Of a DNA stretch of 64,000 bases, positions 46,659 to 57,869 are shown piece by piece; position 1 is the stretch's first letter, and the number at the start of each line of letters is the position of its first letter. The stretch spans positions 45,015,929 through 45,079,928 of the forward strand of contig NC_069130.1 in the NCBI RefSeq assembly GCF_026914265.1, written 5' to 3'. Under the pieces are notes generated by a model. The model made no database searches. It had not been told where the DNA came from and worked only from the letters and a program-made list of their open reading frames with translations. The position numbers and the translations under genes are program-made. This DNA is from Mya arenaria. Taxonomy: Eukaryota; Mollusca; Bivalvia; Myida; Myidae.

Positions 46659-47790
46659 CAGGCGCGTAGCTAGGGCCAACTTGGGATTATACAGATCGAT
46701 GTCTTGGGGTAGATGTGGGAGTTGGTCGCCCCCTCCCGCTGGTAGGGGTTAGGGGGTCCAAGAATCACTTTAATTTTCCTCTTTAAAAAGATCCTTGGTA
46801 ACGCATATTTCGACTAAAATGAAACAAAAAACGTGTTAACACTGTATTCTTTTTTTTGGCGTTAAAAGTGTGAAGTTGCACCCTTTTTGCATTATAATTC
46901 TACTTTATATGCAATATATTTATTTATTAGTATTTCAATGAAAAATACCAATGTTCATACGCACTGATACATAAGCAAATCGCTCATCATCTGCCCGACT
47001 GTTGGTCTCATTGCCATTTGTACCTCAGTTCAGTTATGTATACTACTCAGATCCCACTTTACAACGAAATTTTGTAAGCACATTTTAGACGTCTAAGTAC
47101 TATACAGTACATTGTAGGCAGAATTTAAACTCTGAAAAATAAAGTTAATCGCAGATCTTTTTTATGTGCACTATAGTATATTACTCGCCGGACATCAATG
47201 TCCTTTTCACGGTAAATGTTCAACATATTCTAAGTTTTCATCATTGCTCTTAGGTGTGTCTTGACGCGGCGCAATGTGCTAAACGACCTCTCTGTGGTGG
47301 TGGTTGTGACTGGCATACACAGCAAAAACACATATAACTGTTGGGATATAAATCTCTGTTTATAGCATTCAATGTGTTTGCCATTGATTTCGGCCGTGTT
47401 TCCTGTTCATTTTTGTCCACACGACCTTCAATCCGTCCACATCCCTTGCAAGGTTTGGTTCATCAACGTCCAAATTGTGACAATACGTATTGTAGATAAA
47501 GGCAGTATCATCTGGGGCCAGTTGTTTCACATCCAAAGGCAATTTTTCAGCCGTGAACCTGTCCTTCCATTCAATAGACTGATTTCCATCTCTTGTATGA
47601 GGTGGTCGACGAATTGAAGATACATATTAATTCTTGAGTACGTGGATGGGTCTTGTGCGGGGGCGTTTGGCCTGTTCCGCTGCCTTCCATACAGACTAGG
47701 CAAGCCCGGTTCCACATCCACACCTCTGGCGAAATAAACACCTTAGATATACAGTGCCTCCCATACAGCATCATCTTCGCGCTAACCCTG
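46659..47790 (-). mobile_element. hAT remnant related to the 15174-18309 element
   Basis: Starts CAGGCGCGTAGCTAGG, the same terminus as the right end of the 15174-18309 element. The minus strand encodes pieces of the same transposase: about 47330-47190 reads CMPVTTTTTERSFSTLRRVK and then NIYREKDI. The piece at 47721-47527 reads RQRNRPNAPAQDPSTYSRIN and FVDHLIQEMEISLL. The dimerisation and catalytic-domain pieces are in different frames and the opposite terminus is not found. This is a broken copy. Confidence 0.7.
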
Positions 47791-49425
47791 AAACATGTTA
47801 AAGTTAGTCTAAAGAAAAATGCAGAAATTCATGAGGACATCCTTATGTCTTGTAACAGTAATTAGTTAATATATCATCTATCCTATGATTAAATGAATTG
47901 TCATATAACTCTTTGTGGTTCTATTTAAGTTATATAATAACAAACGTGATTAAAACCTTTATCAGTGTATATAAGCTTAGTCCGTATTATTTTCTTCGAT
48001 TGATTATAAACGGGGGATAACCGTGCTTTCGAGTAAGTATGAATGTACGTTATACTTGTCTTGCGCGTATACGAATGTATTGTATCAATACGAGAAGAGA
48101 TATCATTGTTTTATTTTAGTTTTTTTCTCAATTCCTTACAGGGTATGTGTATATGTTTTTCTTTCATGCTTTTCGATGAAATATAGGATTTCAACAGTGA
48201 AATAACTACAGTGAAAATATCAAATTGATATTTTCACTGCAAAATAAGGAGTGGAAATATCAACTTTCAGAACTACTTTTAAATTCCTTTGTAGCTACTA
48301 GTAACCCAGTAAATATTGTCAAAATAATGTTTTTAAATGTTTACGTGTATATTTAAACTATATATGGAAATCATTCAATTATTAAATATTCATGCAGATT
48401 GATTTTTGTCTATGAAAGAAATATTGCATTATTTGTATTTTCTTGAAGTATTTTTTTGCTATATATGAAAGTTGACATAATCAGTATTTGCAGTACAAAA
48501 GAAATAAAAATGTCTTTTGTATATATGCTTATGTTTTCAATTACTTGTCTAAATTTGAACAAGATATCTCAAAAAATAAGGAAAATATGCAAGTTCAAAA
48601 AAGTAGGCATTAAATTCTGAGAAAGCCTAAAATAAATCTGGCGCTGGCCGGAATTTTCTGTGACATATTTGGTGCCGAAATGGTTTATAATACGGTGTAG
48701 GTTTTTTGTAAATTCTCTACCGGAACTTAGATGGCTACCAAGGCCAATCCTGTAGTCATTGCAAGAGTGATAGCTGTAGTTTATATTTGATTGCAAATGC
48801 CTATATTCATTCTGTGAGTTATTTTTCAAGTCACCTTGTTTAGTCCTTTCCATGGCATGAGATATGACAATGTATTTTAATAGATCATTATTTTTGACTA
48901 AGTTTTCCAAAGGAAAAGTGGAAAACCTAGGTTATTAGATTTGGGTATGTCATTGGGCATGAAGGTGGCTGTGATCATTGGCGCTTGTGTCCAGGCTTTA
49001 ACTTAAAAAACTGGAAAACTTTGGTTTTGAGTTATCTCATTTTTTAAAATAGTTTAAAAAATACAATTGCTTGATCTCAAATAGCATTTGTTTGATCTTC
49101 AATAGCATTTGTTTGATCTCAAAACTGATATTTGTATAGAACTATCTAGTAGTGTTATCATTCTATCACTTAATGTTATCCTTGTACTGTTTTCAATATC
49201 ATTGTTAAGTAAATAAGTGAATATAATGTGAGCAAAAGTGAGTTTAATGACTATATATATTTGTTCGCTCTTCGCTCGCTCCTCTTTTTTGCTAAGTGCA
49301 AAACTAATATTTTTATTATTATTTCGCTCGCTCGCCCCATTTTTTTGGGGGAAAAATCCGATGAAGAAGTTATCAGTTTGGAGAGGCCTAAGGGAAAATC
49401 GCTTTTGCAGTACTACTTCAACTAG
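47791..49425. other. AT-rich intergenic with short palindrome
   Basis: 48209-48239 is a 31-bp perfect palindrome (CAGTGAAAATATCAA, one-base loop, mirror). TAGCATTTGTTTGATC is repeated at about 49080-49120. The 113-codon minus frame at 48569-48910 is not recognised. No supported gene. Confidence 0.5.
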
Positions 49426-49439
49426 GTTAATAGACGCAT

Positions 49440-49720
49440 GGATTAAAAGATATTGACAGTGTAAAGCTTGTTTGGGCTATAATTCTTGAGGTTAGAAAAG
49501 CCTTTGATTTAGTTCACCATCAAATTATTTTGTGTAAACTAAAATTGTATCATTTTTCGTAGTATGTCCTTACAATTTTATCAATCTAACTGACGAACAG
49601 GAAACAATTAGTATAGGTTTGAAACATACCATTTGGCCTGCTTCCCATATCACCAGGCATGCCACAGGGGTCAATACAGGATCCACTGTTTCTAATAAGC
49701 GCGTCGTGCGATTTTGGGCC
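49440..49720 (+). mobile_element. LINE reverse-transcriptase fragment
   Basis: One frame reads DIDSVKLVWAIILEVRKAFD then LVHHQIILCKLKLYHF, matching the conserved KAFDxVxH block of non-LTR reverse transcriptases. A second frame downstream reads GMPQGSIQDPLFLI, the PQGS block. The blocks are in order but frames are broken, with no YxDD region recognisable. Strand is plus. Confidence 0.7.
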
Positions 49721-50492
49721 TTCGGAAAAGTTTTGCATATAGTGAGGTTTTGAATTATTAAGAAAGTCTAATAATTTCTAAAACAATGCCGAATCACTCT
49801 TAATGTCTTAAGTTTTACATCAAATATCTCAGGAAAGGCTGACTTGCTCACTTTTCGCCCATCATAAACATCCGTATCTTACTCTCTATTTTCAACCCTT
49901 TGTTTGTTCATGTGCTAAACTATGAAAACAACCCATGGCGTATATTTCTATTTTTTTAAATTTTCCATTTCTCCCACTGAAAGGATATAATCCTGAATTT
50001 TGTCTGAATGAAACAGGCTAATGCAGCTTGTTTTACAAGGCGGTTCCTGTATCTTCACCCGGTTCTTGCATGATTTCGTCATTGTCTTTACGCGTGGATC
50101 CCGACAAAAAAATCTTCAATCCTGGTATCCAGGCGAAGCAGCTCACCATCCTCCCCCGTCCCCTCTCCAGCATCCCAACGGCAACCAGTGTCTTCCCTCT
50201 GTGTGTCATTTCTGCCGTTGTGCTCGAGCGCAGACGTGGAAGCATACTTTCATCCCCAAAATGCCCTGTAGTGAGTCCAATTTCTGATTATGAAATAAAA
50301 TATGTTTAAGTTGAGTACATTGTTAAATAATAAAATACATATATTAAAAATGCAGCTCACAAATTAAATAAATACTACATGCACACATTATGTCAATAAA
50401 AATATACACTTCTAAAAATAAATTTACACGGGTTTGAGCTGCTTTAAAAAAATAAGCCGACACACATTATTGAGCCGGTGTAACGTTGTAAA
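49721..50492. other. Intergenic; one exon-like open stretch
   Basis: 50028-50270 is unusually GC-rich for the area and open in several frames. It is bounded by AATGCAG on the left and CCTGTAGTGAGT on the right, which could be splice sites of a plus-strand exon. No family was recognised and the polypyrimidine tract is poor. Confidence 0.25.
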
Positions 50493-50695
50493 GTGACCCC
50501 CATAGAATAATGACCCCCCGGTCATTATTTTATATAAAATAATGACCCCCGGTCATTATTTTATATAAAATATTGACCGGGGGGTCATTATATTATGACT
50601 GGGGGGTCATTATATTATGACTCCTCACACGTAGAAAAATGACCCCTCACGTAGAAATGTGACCCCCTATAGAATAAGGACCCCCCCCCCAATCC
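50493..50695. repeat. Cluster of nested palindromes based on GGTCATTATTTTATATAAAA
   Basis: GGTCATTATTTTATATAAAA followed by TAATGACC is a perfect palindrome, repeated with CCCCC/GGGGG edges. Further GGGGTCATTATATTATGACT units point outward to about 50695. Both strands present the word AATGACCCCC repeatedly. Confidence 0.85.
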
Positions 50696-50879
50696 AAACC
50701 TTGACCTAACCTATCTAAGGTACACTTGCACAACATAATTATCTTCATCCATAGACATCGGAGGAGAGATGGCACCCGTCCGTGCATGCGTCCATACTGC
50801 ACGTTTTTTTTTTGACCGCAGTTAGATGGAATTGATCCAAGCTTCAGGGATTACCACTACCGATGCCTATTTGTGTGGA

Positions 50880-50975
50880 AAGAAAAAATGGTTAAAGTCT
50901 CCGACCGAGAATCACTTGCCCCTCACCGTTGTGAGTTCGACGCCTACCAGGGTCGTGTATGGGTGACAGGCATAC
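50880..50975 (+). mobile_element. tRNA-like SINE head
   Basis: ATGGTTAAAGTCTCCGACCG is followed by GAGAATCACTTGCCCCTCAC and GTTGTGAGTTCGACGCCT, which fits A-box and B-box positions of a Ser/Leu-type tRNA-derived SINE. The body beyond about 50975 is not identified. Confidence 0.5.
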
Positions 50976-51596
50976 AAACTGTGCGCTGCTCAGTTTATCA
51001 TTTAAAACATAGGCGATGGACTGCATAGGAACGTTCCATCAACAAAATACGCAACTACTTGTTGTAATTTACGGCCTGTTTGAATATCAACAATCAAAAA
51101 TATTTATAATCACAGAACTAGCTAGTTTTCAGGGGGCGAGGGTGGCTGGATTTCAATCTAGTATCGTTGGACTTCTTACCAGAACTCGTCTAATCCTGAT
51201 CTGATGTAACATACTTCGATAGCTTCCTCGCCTAAGAATCGAATCTGTGCAACTGGATTAGGAGTCAACTATATAAACCTCTCTGCGATTGAAATTAAAT
51301 AATTATTAATTATACAAGCAGAATCACTGTAAGTGCACTGTAAGTGACAAGTGTTTGTTAGTGATTTGAATCATTTTCGTAGTCATCAAAGTTGTATAGT
51401 GATTAAACGTCCCACACAGATTAATGGAACTAGCAATGATGAATGACTTAAAAATATTATCCCTTTTTTCTTTTCATGACCATTCGAAAAGTGGTTTTAG
51501 AAATCATTTAGCACAAAAGGATAAGCAATTCATGCAAAAGATCTGAGTTACAGGTTAATTACAGCAACCTCTTATTATCATAAATGTTCTTTCTTC

Positions 51597-51685
51597 CCCA
51601 GGACTGTGTACCATTGGAACAACCTACCACTAGTTGCCCTCCTCCCTACCCTGAGCAGTTCAGTGCAGCTATATTTAAGAAATGA
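51597..51685 (+). mobile_element. LINE ORF2 C-terminal remnant
   Basis: Translates as TVYHWNNLPLVALLPTLSSS, resembling the RTxxxWNxLP motif near the end of many LINE ORF2 proteins. The same strand as the fragment at 49440-49720, so both may come from one insertion later expanded by other DNA. Confidence 0.55.
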
Positions 51686-51719
51686 ACGCCTTCTCGCGTC
51701 AGAAACGCTATTGAAGGTC

Positions 51720-52510
51720 CTAATTAAATCAGCTGCTAGATCAGCAACAGACTATATTAGAACAACCAAGTGGTAGTCATTATTTAACTAGCTGCAGGGA
51801 CTGAACCGACCATATCAGAAAAACAATTGCTTGCCATTATTGAAAAACGCTGCTTGGTCAGAAGCCGACCATTACAGAACAAGCAATTGATATCCTTTTT
51901 AATACCAGCTGCTAGGTCAGCAACCAACCATTACAGAACGAGCACTTGGTAACGGTAGCCATTATGTAACTAGCTTTAGGATCAACAACCGGCCATAACA
52001 AGACAATTAATTGATAGCCATTATTAAACAAGCTTTTGTGTCAGCAACCTGCCATATCAGAACAAGCAATGGGTAGCCATTATTAAACTAGCTTCAGAGT
52101 CAGCAATCGACCACATCAGAACAAGCAATTGGTAGCCATTGTTAAACCAGCTTCTGGGTCAGCAACCGGCCATTACAGAACAAGCAAATGACAGCATTTT
52201 TAAACCAGCTGCTTTGTCAGCAACCGACCATTAAAGAACAAGCAAATGACAGCATTTTTAAACCAGCTGCTTTGTCAGCAACCGACCATTAAAGAACAAG
52301 CAAATGATAGCATTTTTAAACCAGTTGCTTTGTCAGCAACCGACCATTAAAGAACAAGCAAATGATAGCATTTTTAAACCAGTTGCTTTGTCAGCAACCG
52401 ACCATTAAAGAACAAGCAAATGATAGCATTTTTAAACCAGCTGCTTTGTCAGCAACCGACCATTAAAGAACAAGCAAACGATAGCCTTTGTATACCAGCT
52501 GCTACGTCGG
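51720..52510. repeat. 58-bp minisatellite
   Basis: Units such as AAACCAGCTGCTTTGTCAGC then AACCGACCATTAAAGAACAA recur every 58 bp (52202, 52260, ...). The five right-hand units are almost identical; units to the left (from about 51720) are progressively diverged, so expansion was recent at the right side. Begins just downstream of the LINE tail remnant. Confidence 0.88.
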
Positions 52511-52534
52511 CATGTATATTTTTAACATGTGTGT

Positions 52535-52926
52535 CAATGGCGTAGCCAGGCTGTACTGAATGTTACGCACAAATGTGAGAGGCTATGGGATGGGTAATCC
52601 CTGTAACCGTAGGGGTTAAAGGGGGGGGGGGGGTGCTCCCCACGGAAAAGTGGAACATAGAACTAACATGTTTAGCATTGATTTGTATTTGTCGGAATTT
52701 ATAGGTTCGAGGTCGACGACTGTAGTAACCAAGTGATTTTAAGGCTCTGTTAGCTATCTAGCACAGAGAAACAATGCTTTCTATAGCTGATCTTCCCTTT
52801 AAGGTTTTATTCTGATGTCAAAACATAGCTTAGCCCTCGACTTTGATTCCATGTTTGGCCATTTTTTTCACTTTTCAAATTGATGTTACGCATGTGCGTA
52901 AGTGCGTAACGCTGGCTATGCCCCTG
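52535..52926. mobile_element. 392-bp hAT-like MITE with 5-bp target duplication
   Basis: The left end reads CAATGGCGTAGCCAGG. The reverse complement of the right end reads CAGGGGCATAGCCAGC. Both continue to GTTACGCAC. TGTGT flanks both sides. It has a G run at about 52621. Terminal similarity to the hAT elements at 15174 and 46659 suggests mobilisation by a related transposase. Confidence 0.82.
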
Positions 52927-53570
52927 TGTGTATTTTCAACGCAGTAATTGCGTACAAAGTATTTCAGAAATGAGCATGTACTTATATCATGTGACCAGCG
53001 AGATACTTAAAATAGAAAACTGGCTTAAGTACGGAAATGACTAAAGATGTTTGTACTCTGTATCACATGCATATATCTGATAATCAAAATGATAATCAAA
53101 ATATGAACAAAGAGCTTAACCATGTACATGAGAACTGTGGATTTTGAATTAAGATGGGAAACTGAGATTTGTTCACTTAACCTGCAGCTTCTGCTTAAGT
53201 GATGTGCAAATTTAACATGTCAAAGTTCAAGAACAATTTCCTGAGTTTCCCCTTAAAGTCGTTATTAGATCGCTGAAGAAGATACTTAATATCCTGTTTA
53301 TACAAGACATACACAAACAGATTGCTTTGAGTTTAAGAATCTTAAGTGCGTATTGTCTTTGTTTCCTTTGTTGTGATTCACACGGTGTTGATGTCACATG
53401 AAGACATGAATATGATGAGTGACAGAAGGGGTTTATCTCTTAGTTCAAACATTACACTGATCAAGGGACATCACCGACCTCACGTAATCTCATGCAAAAG
53501 GGGCACACTACAAGTTTACACTTGATAGATGAAGATCTTTTTTTTCCTTTCTTTTTTTGAATATAATTCA

Positions 53571-53915
53571 TTAAAGCTGCACTCTCACAGGTATACCATT
53601 TTTACAATTTTTTTTTTATTTTTTGTCTTGGAAGAAGCAAATTTTTGCGTAAATATCTGCAAACCAGTGAAATAAGACTGCTGACAAAACATCAGATCGT
53701 AGATTGTCCTATTTCCGTTCCAAAATTAATGTTTTATGGCTTAAACCGTTAGTAACGGTTTAAGAAAAATGCATAAAACATCAATTTTTGAACTTAAATA
53801 TAAATATGCGATCTAAAAAAAAAATCAGCAGTCTTATAAAACTGGTTTCCATGGATTTTCGCAAAAATTGGCTCGTCTCAAGTCAAAACGTTCAATCTGT
53901 GAGAGTGCATCTTAA
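53571..53915. mobile_element. 345-bp foldback MITE, AGCTGCACTCTCACAG family (full copy)
   Basis: The two halves are inverted copies: the left starts TTAAAGCTGCACTCTCACAG and the right ends CTGTGAGAGTGCATCTTAA. They meet near AAACCGTTAGTAACGGTTTA (about 53743-53762). TTAA is at both outer ends and may be the target site. Other copies at 5104 and 25355. Confidence 0.82.
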
Positions 53916-54583
53916 ATGTTTTACTCATTTGCCTTTTTTTAAATAATAATGAAATAACGCACACACACAAAACATGATTTGTGTACAATTAAATGTATTA
54001 GCCTCTTGAAAAAAATGGGGATTTCAATTAATAAACTTCGTGCCCACAAATTTTCCATTTAAAACGAAAAACACCAATATATATCGCATTTTTTATATGT
54101 ACACATATCATATGGGTTTTAATTTTGCTTTTATCATTCAAGTCGAATGAGATTATAACTTTTGATGTGATGTGGCTAAATGAGTTGAGACTGACATTTA
54201 CTGAAGTATTTCGTGATATCTGGGCCCTGTGTACTGCTAGTATACTGCTATCATTTTTATCACATTCAGCTATATAATTGGATTATCTTATCTCAAAACA
54301 ACCTTAAATCATAAACAGATTGTCTAAGGTTGAATCCTCTCTATCCTGAATTCAGGATTGTTATCATAAATGGTATCATTTCTGGACAAGGACGCGAATT
54401 TAAGTCACTATGTGTTCCGGACTGTTCTTATTTGAACCTTGCGCGCATGTGTCACCAAACCGGACAAGTGGATTTCCTCCCGGTACTCCAATTTCCCCCA
54501 CAACACAAGAGCACACTCTCGCGTCGTGTCACAGAGTGGGATTGATTTAATTTTGTAATATCTCATTTCAAAATTAATGTAAA

Positions 54584-55038
54584 ACAAGAGCTGTTGTAGG
54601 ACAGCGCGCTTGACTTTACAACGCTTTGTCGTTATATACCGTCTCCGAGGCATAGTGGTTAAGCATCCGCCTAGGAAGTGGGCGGTCGTGGGTTCGATCC
54701 CTGGCCGCGTCATACCAAAGTTAAAGGAAAAGTGGTGTACTCAGTACTGGTTTAACCCAGGAAAGTTGTACCCCGTGTATCGGCGCTTTACACCGAGCAC
54801 GTAAAAGAACCAAGGGGTTTCTTCGAAAAAGAGCTAGGGTATCGCACCCGGACTTCCTTGTATCCCACCACTGTCTCTTCAGCGTGCTGTCCCTTCAGCA
54901 AAAAAACAAAGGACCCCGTTGGAAATAAGTGCTTGCACTTTCACGGGTTATCCTTGAACGCAAGGTCTAAAGAAATACATACATAAATATAATGAATACA
55001 AAAATGATGTTATATGTGCCTGTCAAAAGCAATAATAA
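54584..55038 (+). mobile_element. Repeat-element head interrupted by a tRNA-derived SINE
   Basis: The head ACAAGAGCTGTTGTAGGACA then GCGCGCTTGACT (54584-54628) repeats at 55039 as ACAAGAGCTGTCGTAATACA. The SINE spans about 54643-54985: A box GAGGCATAGTGGTTAAGCAT, B box CGTGGGTTCGATCCCTGG, body with GTACTCAGTACTGGTTTAAC, tail ATACATACATAAATA. After the SINE, GTTATATGTGCCTGTCAAAA resumes the first repeat copy, which is matched by 55105-55128 in the second copy. Confidence 0.7.
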
Positions 55039-56925
55039 CAAGAGCTGTCGTAATACAGCGCGCTCGACTACGCCGCTTTGACTTAGAAGTGAATACAATA
55101 ACGATGTAATATGTGCCTGTCAAAAGCAATAAAAAAGCAATAAAACAATCAAATTAAAAAAGTTAACAAGAATCGCGATGTGACAAAACTGGGTTTTTAA
55201 TGATTGGCGGAAGAGATTCAGTTTCAACTGCTCTCTTCTATTTTTTGTAACAGTGACCTTGATCCTAAGGGCCCCAAACACAATCCAATGGAAGTCCTCC
55301 ATAATCTTTTCCTACATATCAAGTTTGGTCACAGTATGTCAACCATAACTAAAACAGTAATCTATTTTAGTAACAGTGACCTTGACCCTAGGGGGCCAAA
55401 AGGCAATCCAATGAAAGCTCTGCATATTGTCCTATATACCAAATTTGGTTACACTATGTCAACCCTTACTTGAGTTATTTAGTACTTACCATATACCCAT
55501 TGTTTTAGCAACAGTGACCATGACCTAGACCATAACTCTCTGGGCCCAAAACACAATCTCAAGAAAGGTCTCTATAAACTCTTCCTATATACCAAGTTTT
55601 GTCACAATATGTAGATCCTTACTTTAGTTATTCAATACCAACCCCTTTTCTATTAATAGTAACCTTGACCTTGATCCTAGGGGCCTCTAACGCATTCCCA
55701 TAACAGGTCTTCATAAACTCTTCGTATATTACAAGTTTGGTCTCTTTATGTCAAACCTAGCTAAAATTATTCGATACATAAGATGACTTTGACGCTGCCC
55801 TCCCACCAACCAGCCCGAACAATGACGCAAGTCTTCGAATAACTTGTTTTCCCTTTATGAAAATGTGGTTAAGAATATAAAAATGTGCATGTCAAAAGAA
55901 ATTAAAAGAAAAATCAAAAAATCAATAAATCAATAAATAAATACATAAAAAAAATCAAAGGCCATAATTTGTATTTAGGGTTAAAATGGGGTTGTGTGAC
56001 CTTAATGTAAGATGGTCGTCATTAATTGTGCGAAGTAATAAGTGCATTGAATGAAGGGTATAGAAGTTTTTCATTAAATCCCAACTTGCCCAAAAACGTT
56101 AACCTGCCCTAAAACTTCAACCTAAGTCAATCAGTGGCCATAACTTGTATTAAGGATAATATGGAGTTACGTAACGTCATTGTGTGATGGTCCTAAACAA
56201 AAGTGTGAAGTATTAAGTCAATTGAACGAAGGGTATAGAAGTTATAAATAAATATCCCAACCTGCCCTTAAACTTTAACCTAAGTTCCATAGTCAATCAG
56301 GGGCCATAATTTGTACAAATGATAATATGGAGTTATCTAACCTCATAATGTGATGGCCCTGTACAACTGTGTGAAGTATTAAGTCAATTGAATGAATGGT
56401 ATTGGACTTATAAGTGAAAATTCCAACTTGCCCCAAAACTTTAAACCTGCCCTAAAACTTCAACCTAAGTCCATCAGGGACCATAACTTGTATTAAGGAT
56501 AATATGAGGTTATGGAACCTCATTGTGTGATGGTCCTGAACAACTGTTTGAAGTATTAAGTCAATTGAACGAAGGGTATAGAAGTTATTAATAAATATCC
56601 CAACCTGCCCTAAAACTTTAACCTAAGTTCCATAGTCAATCAGGGGCCATAATTTGTATAAAGGATGATATGGAGTTATCTAACCTCATTATGTGATGGC
56701 CCTGAACGACTGTGTATTAAGTCAATTGAATGAAGGGTATTGGACTTATAAGTCGAGGGGTGAAAGCGAAAAGGTTCTATCTGTTTCTTTATTTAATGTC
56801 ACTTAGAACCTTTTCGCTTTCAACCCTCGAAGTGAAAATCCCAACTTGCCCTAAAACTTTAACTGGACGCCGACGCTGGGGCGAGTAGTAAAGCCCTCCT
56901 TATTCTTCGAATAGTGGAGCTAAAA
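55039..56925. repeat. Degenerate internally repeated element
   Basis: Begins ACAAGAGCTGTCGTAATACA and ends near CGACGCTGGGGCGAGTAGTA and TTCGAATAGTGGAGCT. The left part has ~120-bp units with AACAGTGACCTTGACCCTAG. The right part has ~170-bp units with TAAGTCAATTGAACGAAGGG and CCAACCTGCCCTAAAACTTT (about 56212, 56381, 56558, 56717). This kind of element is common in bivalve genomes. It contains the 77-bp foldback at 56754-56830. Confidence 0.65.
56754..56830. mobile_element. 77-bp foldback insertion (tiny MITE)
   Basis: Arms of about 26 bp (CGAGGGGTGAAAGCGAAAAG... and its mirror CTTTTCGCTTTCAACCCTCG) enclose a loop of about 25 bp. AGT occurs at both ends (56751-56753 and 56831-56833). The parallel repeat unit near 56405 reads TTATAAGTGAAAATTCCAAC without interruption and so gives the empty site. 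Confidence 0.88.
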
Positions 56926-57869
56926 AGGTAAACATTTCAAGTAATGCACAAGGTTTTCAATGATTGACAGAACAATGTCAGCCTTCGTTGTGAGACTCAG
57001 TATGTTACCTTCTATTTTTATTAACAGTGTTCTCCTGGGTGAAGAGGTTTTAGTCATGTTTTGGGTTTAAAGAACACTAAACTATACTTCTTTCAATTTT
57101 AACTTTATTTTGTTTTGTTTTATGTTACATCATTTTGTAGCAGTCAACAACTCTCTTTTTTTTTTATATCCCCCAGCGAAGGTTACATAAAACTATTATC
57201 AATAGTCCTTCACAACATTCTCCCCTCCTTGATAAGACATAGTCTGATCAACATCAAAGTAATACCTATAACTGTCCATAGAACTATTAAATTAAACAAA
57301 TCAGCATTTCTTCTTACAAATTTTAACTCAGACTTGTCAAAGACATACAAATGATTTAATCACTAAACATATTTTTGAAATTACTTATTCCAAAAAATAA
57401 AACAATTTAATCTGCGAATTATTGCCTTAACTTTGATAGATATGAAAATGTTACCTTCCAGAACTTACACAAATTAAAATTAATACAATTCTAAGCACAT
57501 TCCCAATAAATTGTAAACAATGCAATGTTAACAAATATTTCCACTTCAGTCATAACAATGTCACCCACCAAATACAATGAACATTAATACCAACATCATA
57601 TCAAACATCAATAACATTTCAAATTTGTGTTCAGTATATGGTGTGCATGTAAGGCAAAAATATTTTGTACAGCACAAGGATTATTATGCCCCAGCACAGT
57701 GCTGACATTATCTACTTTGACAAAAACAACACTTTCTGTTCCTCTGAACTCTTCATCTGTGTGTTTCCTGTAAATGTATTTTAGGATTAAATTAATAGTT
57801 CTGTCTAGCTCAGGGAGTATTATGCCCTTTAATTAACACAAAGCTAGACGATACAAACATTATGTTAAA

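Noticed and set aside
48569-48910. 113-codon minus-strand frame
   Set aside because: No recognisable domain, AT-rich surroundings, no splice context. It might be part of an old retroelement, but the sequence does not support a call.
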